Assembly: GCA_965277075.1 (NCBI GenBank)
Contig: OZ255707.1
Location: 1,364,001-1,428,000 of the forward strand
Length of the DNA stretch: 64,000 nucleotides
Reading direction: 5' to 3'
Source: Lustribacter sp965277075
GTDB taxonomy: Bacteria > Vulcanimicrobiota > Vulcanimicrobiia > Vulcanimicrobiales > Vulcanimicrobiaceae
The notes below the pieces were generated by a model, which was not told the origin of the DNA, searched no databases, and worked only from the letters and a program-made list of their open reading frames with translations. The translations under genes were made by a program, and so were the position numbers. Below, piece by piece: positions 42,363 through 51,617 of this stretch. Each line of letters opens with the position of its first letter. Position 1 is the first letter of the stretch.

Positions 42363-42447
42363 GCTTCGCTCACGGTATCATAGGGAACGAAGATAGTCCA
42401 GGCTTTCCTTGACTTTCTACCCCTCGGGCCGTACCATCTGAGGCTGT

Positions 42448-43221
42448 ATGAGCAATCCCGGACTCGTAATTTCCGGCCTGCGGGCCCGCGTTGAGGACAC
42501 AGAGATCCTCAAGGGGATCGACCTCGTCGTGGAACCGGGGACGGTGCACGCGCTGATGGGGCCGAACGGCAGCGGCAAGTCGACGCTCGCGTTCTCGATG
42601 GCCGGCCATCCCAATTATACGATTACCGGCGGAGGGGTCACTCTCGACGGCACGGAACTGCTCAGCCTCTCGCCCGATAAGCGCGCTCGTGCCGGCCTCT
42701 TCCTCTCGTTCCAATATCCGGCAGCGATTCCGGGCGTCTCGGTCGCGAATTTCATTCGTACGGCGCGGATGGCCGTCAATCCGGACGACCTGCCGCCGGC
42801 GAAGTTCCGCAAGCTCATCTACGACAAGCTCGACGTCCTCGACATGGATGCGGCGTTTCTCTCGCGCTACGTGAACGACGGATTCTCGGGCGGTGAGAAA
42901 AAGCGGCTCGAGATGTTGCAGCTCGCGATTCTCAATCCGAAGTATGCCGTGCTCGACGAGACGGACTCGGGGCTCGACGTCGACGCGCTACAGGCCGTCG
43001 GCCGCTCGATCGAAGCGATGCGCGCGAGCGACGAGGGGCGCGAAACCGGCTTCCTGATCATCACGCACTACCCGCGCATTTTGCGTCACGTTCCGGCCGA
43101 TGTCGTGCACATCATGGTCGACGGCCGCATCGTGAAGACCGGCGGTCCCGATCTCGCGGAACGCATCGAACGTGAAGGTTACGACGGCATCCGCGAAGAG
43201 GTTGTCGGTGGCGTCGCTTAG
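42448..43221 (+). CDS. sufC: Fe-S cluster assembly ATPase SufC
   Basis: 257 residues. Walker A GPNGSGKSTL near residue 38, SufC-type FLSFQYPAAIPGVS, signature FSGGEKKRLEMLQ, Walker B AVLDETDSGLDVDAL and the His in LIITHYPRIL. It powers the SufBCD-type scaffold. GAGG lies just before the ATG. The following gene overlaps its 3' end by 14 bases. Confidence 0.95.
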   Translation: MSNPGLVISGLRARVEDTEILKGIDLVVEPGTVHALMGPNGSGKSTLAFSMAGHPNYTITGGGVTLDGTELLSLSPDKRARAGLFLSFQYPAAIPGVSVANFIRTARMAVNPDDLPPAKFRKLIYDKLDVLDMDAAFLSRYVNDGFSGGEKKRLEMLQLAILNPKYAVLDETDSGLDVDALQAVGRSIEAMRASDEGRETGFLIITHYPRILRHVPADVVHIMVDGRIVKTGGPDLAERIEREGYDGIREEVVGGVA

Positions 43222-44104
43222 TCCGAGCAAATCGGCCGCGGCGATCGCGGCTTCCGCAACCGGAACGCTCATTGAGATTCCGGACGGCGCCCAGCTCGAC
43301 GAACCGATCGTTCTCACGTACGACCTCGACGATATGCGCGTCGTGCCGTCGACGCGCGTTGTCGTCGGTGCCGGAGCACGTGTGACGATCGTCGAGCGCC
43401 TCCGGGGCGGCAGCGACGGCCGGACCGTCGCGCTCGCGTGCGACGTCCTGGTCGGCGAACGCGCGGACGTGACGTACACCGTCGTGCAAACCGCCGTCAC
43501 GGGCGCGCGCGTCGAAGCGACGCGGCATTCGGAGATTGCCGGGGGCGGCCACATCGCGTGGAATATCGCATTGTTGGGCGGTGCGGCGGCGGTCGATTCG
43601 GTCGTGAGCCGGCATGACGCGAGCGGTGCGGCGACCGAAATCGCGGCGCTGTTCTTCCCGGTCGCGCGAGAGAACGTACAGCTGACGACCGAAGTCCGTC
43701 ACGATCGGCCGTCGACGAGCTCGCAAACGGTCGTGCGCAGCATCGCGGCCGGCCATGGCCGGGGCCGCTATTTCGGGAACATCCGAATCGCCGCGCTCGC
43801 CCATGGCTCGGAAGCCTCGCTACGCGACGATACGCTCTTGATCGGTAAGAACGCGCGTGTCGACGCGATCCCGGCGCTCGAGATCGCAGCGAACGACGTC
43901 AAGGCATTTCACGGCGCGACGGTCGGCGCGATCGACGACGAGCACATCTTCTACCTGATGAGCCGCGGCATCGAGCGCGATGCCGCCGAAAAACTGATCG
44001 CGCTCGGATTCTTCGAGCCCGCCCTGGCGCGTTTTCCGAGCGAAGCGCTGCGTGACGAGATTCGCACGCTGCTCGAAGCAAAACTCGCCGGAGCCGCGCC
44101 GTGA
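43208..44104 (+). CDS. sufD: SufD-like scaffold subunit (SufBD family)
   Basis: 298 residues of the SufBD beta-helix. The C-terminal signature reads LEIAANDVKAFHGATVGAIDDEHIFYLMSRGI, the SufD form, with Ala where many relatives have Cys. The residue before LLIG, Cys in SufB, is not Cys here, so it is not SufB. The GTG at 43208 is chosen because AGAGG lies 6 bases before it. No sufB gene is in the cluster. Confidence 0.85.
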   Translation: MASLSPSKSAAAIAASATGTLIEIPDGAQLDEPIVLTYDLDDMRVVPSTRVVVGAGARVTIVERLRGGSDGRTVALACDVLVGERADVTYTVVQTAVTGARVEATRHSEIAGGGHIAWNIALLGGAAAVDSVVSRHDASGAATEIAALFFPVARENVQLTTEVRHDRPSTSSQTVVRSIAAGHGRGRYFGNIRIAALAHGSEASLRDDTLLIGKNARVDAIPALEIAANDVKAFHGATVGAIDDEHIFYLMSRGIERDAAEKLIALGFFEPALARFPSEALRDEIRTLLEAKLAGAAP

Positions 44105-45351
44105 TCGCATCGGTCGACGAACGAGCGACGCAGATCGCCGCCGACTTTCCGATCCTTCACACGTCGACCTCGCGCGGTAAACGCCTGGTGTATCTGGACT
44201 CCGCGGCCAGTTCCCAGAAGCCGCAGGTCGTCATCGATTCGCTCGTCGACTATTACTCGAACTACAACGCCAACATCCATCGCGGCGTGTACGAGATCGC
44301 CGCGCGCGCGACCGATGCATTCGAGGAAGCGCGGGCCAAAGTCGCGCGCTTCGTCAACGCGGCGCAGACCGAAGAGATCATCTGGACCCGCAACACGACC
44401 GAAGCGATCAATCTCGTTAGCTTCTCGTGGGGTCTGCAAAATCTGGGCGCCGGCGACGTGATCCTCACGACGCAACTCGAGCATCATTCGAATCTCGTGC
44501 CGTGGCAGTTGCTCGCGGCGAAGACCGGTGCCGAGTTACGGTTCATCGAAGCGGACGATGACGGAACGCTGCGCCTCGAGCATCTCGACGAGCTCCTACG
44601 CGGCGTCAAATTGCTCGCGATCTCGCACATCAGCAACACGCTGGGCTCGATTGCGCCGCTCGAGGCGATCGTGCCGCGCGCGCATGCGGCCGGGGCTCTC
44701 GTGCTGGTCGACGGCGCGCAATCCGTGCCGCATTTGCCGGTCGACGTGCAGGCACTTGACATCGATTTTCTCGCGGTGAGCGGGCATAAGATGTGCGCAC
44801 CGACCGGTATTGGATTTCTGTACGGCAAGCGCGCGCTGCTCGACGCCATGCCGCCGTTTCTCACCGGCGGTGACATGATCAAGTCGGTCGCGTACGAGTC
44901 GGCGACGTTCAACGACGTGCCGTGGAAATTCGAAGCCGGCACCAGTAACGTTGCCGACGCGATCGGTCTGGGTGTCGCGTGCGATTACCTCACGTCGGTC
45001 GGGATGTCGTGGATTCGCGAGCACGAGATCCGCATCACACGCTATGCGCTCGAACGCTTGCGCACGCTCGAATCACGCGGCCTCGAAATCTACGGCCCGG
45101 TCCGCGCCGACGATCGCGGCGGCGTTATCTCGTTCAACTTCGCCGATATCCACGCGCACGATCTCGCGTCGATTCTCGACATCGAGGGCGTTTGCGTTCG
45201 GGCCGGCCACCACTGCACGATGCCGCTCATGGACAAGATGAACTGGCCGGCGACGGCGCGCGCATCGTTCTACCTCTACACGACCGAAGCCGACATCGAC
45301 GCCCTCATTGCATCCCTTGAGAAGGCTGCCGTGGTCTTTAAAATCGCATAG
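44101..45351 (+). CDS. sufS: Cysteine desulfurase SufS
   Basis: 416 residues of fold-type I PLP enzyme. VYLDSAASSQKP at the start, LVDGAQSVPH near residue 205, SGHKMCAPTGIG with the PLP Lys near 228, and RAGHHCTMPL with the persulfide Cys near 365. GTG 44101 overlaps the TGA of sufD. It supplies persulfide sulfur to SufU. Confidence 0.95.
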   Translation: MIASVDERATQIAADFPILHTSTSRGKRLVYLDSAASSQKPQVVIDSLVDYYSNYNANIHRGVYEIAARATDAFEEARAKVARFVNAAQTEEIIWTRNTTEAINLVSFSWGLQNLGAGDVILTTQLEHHSNLVPWQLLAAKTGAELRFIEADDDGTLRLEHLDELLRGVKLLAISHISNTLGSIAPLEAIVPRAHAAGALVLVDGAQSVPHLPVDVQALDIDFLAVSGHKMCAPTGIGFLYGKRALLDAMPPFLTGGDMIKSVAYESATFNDVPWKFEAGTSNVADAIGLGVACDYLTSVGMSWIREHEIRITRYALERLRTLESRGLEIYGPVRADDRGGVISFNFADIHAHDLASILDIEGVCVRAGHHCTMPLMDKMNWPATARASFYLYTTEADIDALIASLEKAAVVFKIA

Positions 45352-45352
45352 C

Positions 45353-45751
45353 ATGGACGATTTCTACAAAGAGTATATCCTCGATCACTATCGCAACCCG
45401 CGGAATTTCGGGCATCTCGAGCATCCGACGGCAGCGGCTGAGGATTTGAATCCGTTGTGCGGTGACAAGGTACGGATGGAGTTGTCGGTCGGCCCCGACG
45501 GGCGCGTGGACGAGGTCAAGTTCACCGGCAAGGGCTGCGCGATCTCGCAGGCGTCGACGTCGATGTTGACCGAGTCGATCAAGGGCAAAACGCTCGAAGA
45601 AGTCGCCCAGTTACCGCAAGACATCGTGCTGGAAAACGTCGGCATCGGCATCAGTCCGACGCGCATGAAATGCGCGATGCTCGGCCTCAAGGTAGCGAAG
45701 AGCGCGGCCCTCGGCGAGCTCGCCAGCTGGCCCGACGAAGCGCAGCGCTGA
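45353..45751 (+). CDS. sufU: SufU-type Fe-S assembly/sulfur-transfer protein
   Basis: 132 residues. All three Cys are present: LNPLCGDKVRM, GKGCAISQAS and RMKCAMLGL, with the Asp of the zinc site in CGD. It accepts sulfur from SufS. It starts one base after the sufS stop. The short form lacks extra domains. Confidence 0.93.
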   Translation: MDDFYKEYILDHYRNPRNFGHLEHPTAAAEDLNPLCGDKVRMELSVGPDGRVDEVKFTGKGCAISQASTSMLTESIKGKTLEEVAQLPQDIVLENVGIGISPTRMKCAMLGLKVAKSAALGELASWPDEAQR

Positions 45752-45792
45752 TCGAGAGCAGCCTGCGAATCGCGGCGGCGATTCTCGTCGAC

Positions 45793-46074
45793 ATGCTGGC
45801 GTTTGTCATCTGGAATCTCGCGTCGCGCTCTCCCGCGCGCCTCGCTCGTGACGTGCTCGGCAGTTTTCGCCGGCCGGGGGTTTTGCTGCGCGGCGCACTG
45901 AGTTTTGTCATCGGCCTGTTGCTCTTGATTGGGAGCGCGTCGCTCCTACTGCCGTTGCCGTTGCCGCATCACGCGCTGCTGGTCCTCATCACGTGGACCA
46001 TATTGACCGGACTACTCGTCGAGCAACTCGTCGGAACCGACCTACAAGCCCGCGCACGCTCGGGCGGCCCTTAA
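45793..46074 (+). CDS. Small membrane protein downstream of sufU
   Basis: About 93 residues with at least two hydrophobic segments, one near the start and one near LLRGALSFVIGLLLLIGSAS. The first helix seems to begin upstream of ATG 45793 (AAAILVDMLAFVIWNLA), so a CTG at 45748 overlapping the sufU stop may be the true start. No family recognised. Its stop overlaps the convergent lipoprotein gene by 4 bases (TTAA). Confidence 0.45.
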   Translation: MLAFVIWNLASRSPARLARDVLGSFRRPGVLLRGALSFVIGLLLLIGSASLLLPLPLPHHALLVLITWTILTGLLVEQLVGTDLQARARSGGP

Positions 46075-46541
46075 CTCAGGCGCGTTCCTTCGACGCAAAC
46101 GTTTTGGACGTCGTACGCGCGCAGCACGAGATGCTTCGCCCCTTTCGGGGTGGCAACGGTGGCGTAAACAACGCGGGAGTCGGCGTCTTCGAGTTGATTG
46201 TCGATATCCACCTCCGTCACGTCGACGTACTGACCTTTCACGTCGAGCAATGCGGCGGTCGCCGGTAGATAGACGGGTTGCTTCGCCCAGTGGCCGACGA
46301 CTCCGCCGTATTTCTTGACGTTCGCTCGCACGGCCGGCTCGCCCGGAAACGGATCGGTCAGCGGCTTGTCGGCGACACTACTGAGAATGCTCGCGATCGC
46401 GGTGCCGCGGGGTTCTTTTTCGCTGCAAAACGATTCGACACGGTCGGGCGGAACAAGCTGCGGTGCATGCGGGCCGCAAGCCGCGACGAGAACAAGCGCC
46501 GTCGCAACCGATATGCGGCGAAGAAACAATTTTACGCCCAC
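46071..46541 (-). CDS. Hypothetical lipoprotein
   Basis: 156 residues: signal with lipobox LVAAC (Cys22), then a beta-rich domain (PVYLPATAALLDVKGQYVDVTEVDIDNQ). A Cys at the C-terminal part (NVCVEGTRLS) and one near residue 39 may pair. No family recognised. Divergent from the amino-acid-type ABC operon. Confidence 0.6.
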   Translation of the reverse strand: MGVKLFLRRISVATALVLVAACGPHAPQLVPPDRVESFCSEKEPRGTAIASILSSVADKPLTDPFPGEPAVRANVKKYGGVVGHWAKQPVYLPATAALLDVKGQYVDVTEVDIDNQLEDADSRVVYATVATPKGAKHLVLRAYDVQNVCVEGTRLS

Positions 46542-46623
46542 GAGTCACCCTTCCGCAGGGTTGTTGCCCAGACGATTGAAGTCCCACCAATCAACCAGGT
46601 ATCACGAGATAAGGAGCGCGTTT

Positions 46624-47871
46624 GTGAAGCTACAGACGACGTCACGTGGGCGATTCATCGGCGGCGCTACGGCCGCGACGGCGCTTGCTATGGGCGGCGG
46701 CCCGTACGTTATCGCTGCGCCGGCCAAGGAATTCGTGATCGGCGTGAACGTGCCCCAATCGGGCTCGTATTCCGACCAAGGTGCCGACCAGCTCAAAGCC
46801 TACACGCTCGCGATCGAAGAGATCAACAAAGCGGGCGGCGTGATGGGCGTTCCGCTGCGCGCGAGCGTCGGTGACGACCAGACCAAAGCTGACGTGGCGG
46901 TCGCGAATGCGCGCCGCATGATCGAACGCGATAACGCCGTCATGATTACCGGCGGCTCGTCGACGGGTACGGCCATCGCGGTCTCGGCCCTGTGCCAGCA
47001 GATGAAGACGATCTTCATGGCGACGCTGACGCACGGCGACGAAACTTCGAACGAAAACTGTCATCGTCATACGTTCCGCCGTTACAACAACGCACACATG
47101 TCGGCCCGCGCGATGGCGACCGAACTGATCCATCGCTACGGCACCGGCAAGTGGTTCCACATCACGGCGGACTATTCGTGGGGCCATTCGGTGTACGACA
47201 ATTTGACGGCCGTCGTCGAACCCAAGGGCGCAAAAACCATCGACAACGTCCTGCTCAAGCTCGGCACGACCGATTTTGCCGGCGCGCTCGGCAAGGCACA
47301 GGCAGCCAAGCCCGACGTTCTCGTGATCACCGAGTTCGGCAAGGACATGGTGAACTGCCTCAATCAGGCGGCCACGTTCGGCCTCACGAAGAGCACGAAA
47401 ATCCTCGTGCCGCTGGCGGATGAGTACATGGCGAAAGGCACGGGCGACAACATCGACAACGTCGTCACGACCGCGCCGTTCTACTATAAATATCACGCGG
47501 CCAACTATCCGGCGGCGAAGAAATTCGTCGACGCGTTCATCGCCAAATACGGAACACCGCCGTCCAACGGCGCCGAGTGCGCGTACGTCGATATGTACCA
47601 GTGGAAGTACGCGGTCGAGGCGGCCGGTTCGCCGGCGCCGCAGGGCGTGATCGCAAAACTCGAGGGCCATAAGTTCACGGCGACCAAAGGACCGGAATAT
47701 TGGCGCGCGTGGGATCACCAGGGCATCAACAGCGTCCTCGTGATGGAAGGCGTCCCGATGTCGGCGCGGTTCGGCGATGAGTGGGCGTTCGCACGCGTGC
47801 TCAAAGAGCACGCCGGCGACGAGGTCGCGATCACCCAGAGCGAGTCGAAGTGCAAGATCGAAAGCGCGTAA
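46624..47871 (+). CDS. Branched-chain amino-acid-type ABC transporter substrate-binding protein
   Basis: 415 residues. Tat-like signal (SRGRFIGGATAATALAMGG), then the Leu/Ile/Val-binding-protein fold: IGVNVPQSGSYSDQGADQLKAYTLAIEEINKAGGVMG, DDQTKADVAVANARRMIERD, and TGGSSTGTAIA. GTG 46624 has AAGGAG upstream. It serves the adjacent livHMGF genes. Related proteins bind urea, amides or aromatic acids, so the ligand is not certain. Confidence 0.9.
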   Translation: MKLQTTSRGRFIGGATAATALAMGGGPYVIAAPAKEFVIGVNVPQSGSYSDQGADQLKAYTLAIEEINKAGGVMGVPLRASVGDDQTKADVAVANARRMIERDNAVMITGGSSTGTAIAVSALCQQMKTIFMATLTHGDETSNENCHRHTFRRYNNAHMSARAMATELIHRYGTGKWFHITADYSWGHSVYDNLTAVVEPKGAKTIDNVLLKLGTTDFAGALGKAQAAKPDVLVITEFGKDMVNCLNQAATFGLTKSTKILVPLADEYMAKGTGDNIDNVVTTAPFYYKYHAANYPAAKKFVDAFIAKYGTPPSNGAECAYVDMYQWKYAVEAAGSPAPQGVIAKLEGHKFTATKGPEYWRAWDHQGINSVLVMEGVPMSARFGDEWAFARVLKEHAGDEVAITQSESKCKIESA

Positions 47872-47894
47872 AGACAATCCTATAAAACGGCGCG

Positions 47895-47921
47895 AAAGAC
47901 CGGCTCACCGAGCCGGTCTTT
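47895..47921 (+). terminator. Hairpin between the SBP gene and livH
   Basis: A 12-bp perfect stem (47895-47906 with 47910-47921) with loop ACC followed by TTTTC. It lies inside the operon and should reduce read-through, so that the SBP is made in excess over the membrane parts. Confidence 0.8.
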
Positions 47922-47940
47922 TCGCTGTTCCGGAGGCATC

Positions 47941-48816
47941 GTGACCCTCGAGTCGTTCGTCCAGGCGGCCGTCAACGGCCTGATCCTCGGATTGATTTAC
48001 GTGGCGATCGCAATCGGTCTGACCATCATCTTCGGCATGTTACGACTGGTCAATTTCGCGCACGGCGCGTTCTATGCGATCGGCGCCTACACCGGACTCG
48101 TCGTCGCGCAGCGCGCCGGCTTCGCGGCTGGTGTCATCGCCGCGCCGATCGTCGTCGCGCTGCTCGCCTTCGTCCTCGACCGTGCGCTCTTGCGTTACTT
48201 TTACGCGAAAGAACCGACGTCGCAGATTCTCGTCACCTTCGGTATCGCGCTCGTCGTCGAAGAAGCGCTCCGGCTGATCTTCGGCGGAACGACGCGTCAG
48301 ATCCCGATTCCCACCGCGCTGAGCGGTTCGATCGCGCTCGCCGGGCTGCAGTACCCCGCATATCGCGTGTATCTCGCGTTGGCAATCGTCGTGATCGTGT
48401 TTGCGGTCTGGTTCTTCATCGAACGCACGACGTACGGACTGATCGTCCGCGCCGGCGTACGCGACCGCGTGATGGTGCAACTGCTCGGCGGGAACGTCGA
48501 AGCGGCGTCGACGTTCATTTTCGTGCTCGGCGCCGCGCTTGCCGGACTGATCGGCGTTGCCGCTAGCCCGATCTACAGCGTCGATCCCGGGACGGGCTTC
48601 GCGTTCTTGATCCCGTCGTTCGTCGTCGTCGTGATCGGCGGACTCGGGAGCTTCTGGGGGGCCGTCGTCGGCGGTATCGTCGTCGGTGAGTTGATGAGCA
48701 TCTCGCAGGTCGCCTTTCCGGTCGTCTCCGACGTCATCGTGTACATCGCGATGGCGCTCGTCTTATTGCTCCGTCCGCAAGGGCTGCTCGGCGAGAGCGA
48801 GATGATCCGCGGATGA
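47941..48816 (+). CDS. livH: Branched-chain amino-acid-type ABC permease LivH
   Basis: 291 residues with eight or so transmembrane helices. GLIYVAIAIGLTIIFGMLRLVNFAHGAFYAIGAY is the hallmark LivH start; GGLGSFWGAVVGGIVVG the C-terminal EAA-like region. GTG 47941 with GGAGG before it. Forms the membrane channel with LivM. Confidence 0.95.
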   Translation: MTLESFVQAAVNGLILGLIYVAIAIGLTIIFGMLRLVNFAHGAFYAIGAYTGLVVAQRAGFAAGVIAAPIVVALLAFVLDRALLRYFYAKEPTSQILVTFGIALVVEEALRLIFGGTTRQIPIPTALSGSIALAGLQYPAYRVYLALAIVVIVFAVWFFIERTTYGLIVRAGVRDRVMVQLLGGNVEAASTFIFVLGAALAGLIGVAASPIYSVDPGTGFAFLIPSFVVVVIGGLGSFWGAVVGGIVVGELMSISQVAFPVVSDVIVYIAMALVLLLRPQGLLGESEMIRG

Positions 48817-49847
48817 ACGGCTGGCGGTTTTACGTCGCGTTGGCCATCGGTCTCGTGCTCTTTCCGCTGCTCTTTCACGTCCCGCCGATCAACGGGTACA
48901 GCGGACTCGCCACGGAGATTCTCATCGTCGGCATCGCCGCAATCGGCTTCAACCTCTTGCTCGGCTACGCCGGACAATTATCGTACGGGCACGCGGCATT
49001 CTACGGTCTCGGGAGTTATGGCACGGGCCTCGCCGTGCTCACGTTTTTTCCGCAAACGCAGAGTTTCGCGCTCGACGTCTTCACGGGGGTCGCGATCGCA
49101 GGCATCGTTGCCGCGCTCATCGGCGCACTCGTCGTGCGTCTCTACGGCATCTATTTCGCGCTGCTCACCGTTGCCTTCGCGCAGATGGTCTACTTCGTCG
49201 TCTTCGAGGCACGCGATTACACTCACGGCGACGATGGACTGCAAGGCATCACGGCGGCTCCGATCAACTTCGGCTTTACACACGTCGATCTTGGAACGAC
49301 GTTGCCGGCGTTCGCAATGGGGCCCTTCGGTGATCTGAGCGAGATCAAACTGTGGTACGTGTTCGTCGCGGTCGTGACGCTGCTCGTCGTCGCGTTCGTG
49401 CGCACTCTGACCCGATCGCAATTCGGCGAAGCGCTCGCGGCCATCCGAGAAAATGAAGAACGCAGCGTCTTCATCGGCTTCGATCCCCGCCGCTACAAGC
49501 TCGCGGTGTTCGTCATCTCGGGACTCCTGTGCGGGCTGTCGGGCTCGTTGCACGCGCTCTACGAAGGGTCGGCGTCCATCGACGGGCTGTCGATCGAACA
49601 AAGCGGCGCATTCGCCATCTTCACGATCGTCGGCGGCGCCGGCACGCTGATCGGTCCGCTGGTCGGAACGGGCTTGATCATGTGGCTCGAGAACGTCGTC
49701 GGCGGCGTGCTCCCGTCGTGGCGACTGATCGAAGGTCTCCTTTTTGTCGCGGTCATCGTCTTCTTGCCACGCGGAATCGTCGGCACGTTGCTGCGCACGC
49801 GCGGCAAACGCGGCTTCTCCTTGCGCCGCGTGGTAGCGGCGAAGTGA
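48813..49847 (+). CDS. livM: Branched-chain amino-acid-type ABC permease LivM
   Basis: 344 residues. IAAIGFNLLLGYAGQLSYGHAAFYGLGSYGTG and AIRENEERSVFIGFDPRRYKL are LivM signatures. ATG overlaps the livH TGA (ATGA). Confidence 0.94.
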   Translation: MNGWRFYVALAIGLVLFPLLFHVPPINGYSGLATEILIVGIAAIGFNLLLGYAGQLSYGHAAFYGLGSYGTGLAVLTFFPQTQSFALDVFTGVAIAGIVAALIGALVVRLYGIYFALLTVAFAQMVYFVVFEARDYTHGDDGLQGITAAPINFGFTHVDLGTTLPAFAMGPFGDLSEIKLWYVFVAVVTLLVVAFVRTLTRSQFGEALAAIRENEERSVFIGFDPRRYKLAVFVISGLLCGLSGSLHALYEGSASIDGLSIEQSGAFAIFTIVGGAGTLIGPLVGTGLIMWLENVVGGVLPSWRLIEGLLFVAVIVFLPRGIVGTLLRTRGKRGFSLRRVVAAK

Positions 49848-50614
49848 TCGAAACGCCGATTCTGCAGACGCATGGTTTGGGGAAATCGTTCGGCCACTTC
49901 GCCGCCAACGCCGACATCGATTTCACCGTGCGCGCGGGAGAAGTGCGTGCGGTGATCGGTCCGAACGGTGCCGGTAAGACGACGTTCTTCAACATGCTCG
50001 CCGGCGTGACGCCCGCGACGGCGGGCACGATCGCCTTCGGCGGCGGCGACGTCACTCGCGCAAGCGGGCAACGTCGCGTCCGGCTCGGTATCGCGAAGGC
50101 GTTTCAAACGGCAAATATCTATCCCGACGCTACCGTGCTACAAAATTGCCGGCTCGCCGCGCTTGCGCGTGTCGCCGGTGCGTTCACGCTTCAGGTCTTT
50201 CGCAGTTCGTCGCGGCTCGGCGGCATCGAGGCAATCGCGCTCGACGCGCTCGAACGCGTCGATTTGGGCAGCGTCGCGGAAACGCGCGCCGGCGATCTCT
50301 CGCACGGCGACAAGAAGCGGCTCGACATCGCCGTCGCGCTCGCTACCCAACCGAAATTGCTCTTGCTCGACGAGCCCGTTGCGGGCATGTCGAAAGACGA
50401 AGCGCGCAAGACGGAAACGTTGGTTCGCAAACTCGCCGCATCGATGACCGTCCTGATCATCGAGCACGACATGGAGATGATCATGGGGATCTCCGATTCG
50501 ATCACGGTGTTGCATCAAGGTCGCGTCCTCGCGACCGGCACGCCGGGCGAGATTCGCGCCGATCAGCGCGTTCAGAATGCCTATCTCGGCGGCCATACGG
50601 CGGACCACGCGTGA
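49844..50614 (+). CDS. livG: ABC ATPase LivG
   Basis: 256 residues. Walker A IGPNGAGKTTFFNML, signature DLSHGDKKRLDIAVAL (Ser-His-Gly in place of Ser-Gly-Gly or Ser-Tyr-Gly), Walker B LLLLDEPVAGMS and IIEHDMEMIMGI. GTG overlaps the livM TGA. Confidence 0.94.
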   Translation: MIETPILQTHGLGKSFGHFAANADIDFTVRAGEVRAVIGPNGAGKTTFFNMLAGVTPATAGTIAFGGGDVTRASGQRRVRLGIAKAFQTANIYPDATVLQNCRLAALARVAGAFTLQVFRSSSRLGGIEAIALDALERVDLGSVAETRAGDLSHGDKKRLDIAVALATQPKLLLLDEPVAGMSKDEARKTETLVRKLAASMTVLIIEHDMEMIMGISDSITVLHQGRVLATGTPGEIRADQRVQNAYLGGHTADHA

Positions 50615-51330
50615 CCGCCGTTGCCGCGCCGCCGCTGCTTGCCGTCGAGCGGCTCGAAGCGTACTACGGCGAAAGCCATGTTTTGAAATCCGTCTCGCTG
50701 ACGATCGCGTCCGGCGAAACAGTTGCGCTGCTCGGACGCAACGGCGCGGGCAAGACGACAACGCTCAAATCGATCGTCGGCTGGGTCACACCACGCAGCG
50801 GGAGCGTCCGTCTCGACGGCACGGAACTCGCAGGCCGCTCAATGATGGCCAACGCCCGCGCCGGCATCGCGCTCGTTCCCGAAGAGCGTCGGATCTTCAC
50901 CAATTTGACGGTCGCCGAGAACCTGCGCCTCGCGCAGATTACCGCACGCCGTCCGGGCTGGTCGCTCGAACGCGTCTACGACAAATTTCCGCGCTTGCGC
51001 GAACGTTTGAAAAACAAAGGCGACGAAATTTCGGGCGGCGAGAAACAGATGCTCGCGATCGCCCGCGCGCTCATGCAAGAAACGCGCGTCCTGCTACTCG
51101 ATGAGCCGACCGAAGGACTCGCGCCCCTGATCGTCCGCGAAGTCGAGGCCGTGATCCGCGAGATCAAGTACGCCGGCATGACGACGCTCTTGGTCGAGCA
51201 GAATCTCTACAGCGCGCTTGCCGTCGCCGACCGCTGTTACGTGCTCGACCAAGGAGAAATCGTGTACGAAGGAACGCCTGAAGCGCTGCGCGCCAACGAC
51301 GAGATTCTACGACGCTATCTCCACGTCTGA
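50611..51330 (+). CDS. livF: ABC ATPase LivF
   Basis: 239 residues. Walker A LLGRNGAGKTTTLKS, FTNLTVAENL, signature ISGGEKQMLAIARAL, Walker B LLLDEPTEGLAPLIV and VEQN in place of the His loop pattern common to LivF. GTG overlaps the livG TGA. Confidence 0.95.
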   Translation: MTAVAAPPLLAVERLEAYYGESHVLKSVSLTIASGETVALLGRNGAGKTTTLKSIVGWVTPRSGSVRLDGTELAGRSMMANARAGIALVPEERRIFTNLTVAENLRLAQITARRPGWSLERVYDKFPRLRERLKNKGDEISGGEKQMLAIARALMQETRVLLLDEPTEGLAPLIVREVEAVIREIKYAGMTTLLVEQNLYSALAVADRCYVLDQGEIVYEGTPEALRANDEILRRYLHV

Positions 51331-51358
51331 GGTCGCCGGTCCGGCCGTTTGCTGATGC

Positions 51359-51544
51359 CTAGCGAACGCGAGGGCGCCACTGTGAGGAGATGCGGCCGGT
51401 CGTAGGATCGGTCGCCCACGTGCACACGAGCATGTTCGGGCCCCAACCGGCGAACGTGCTCGCGGACGGTACGGGCCGAAGTATGGTCGGGCGCCGATCG
51501 TCGGCTGCCTGAGGTTCGGGTTGGTTTCTGAATGCGAATGCCAT
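51359..51544 (-). CDS. Possible small protein
   Basis: 61 residues from an ATG at 51544, reading like a real protein in codon use (Trp/Thr/Gly-rich middle NMLVCTWATDPTTGRISSQW), not like a shadow frame. No ribosome-binding site is obvious and no family is recognised. The stretch 51331-51617 otherwise shows nothing. Confidence 0.4.
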   Translation of the reverse strand: MAFAFRNQPEPQAADDRRPTILRPVPSASTFAGWGPNMLVCTWATDPTTGRISSQWRPRVR

Positions 51545-51617
51545 GCGGCGATGTTCTCAGACCACACCCGGCCCGTGAACGCACACTCGTACGCGTTACT
51601 TATACAAATGCTCGGCG

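Noticed and set aside
42409..42437. TTGACT-17-TACCAT promoter for sufC
   Set aside because: The predicted start would fall at about 42444, after the GAGG ribosome-binding site, leaving a 4-base leader. The -10 match is also weak.
46642..47877. 411-codon minus-strand frame opposite the amino-acid-type SBP gene
   Set aside because: Arg/Asp/His-rich antisense shadow.
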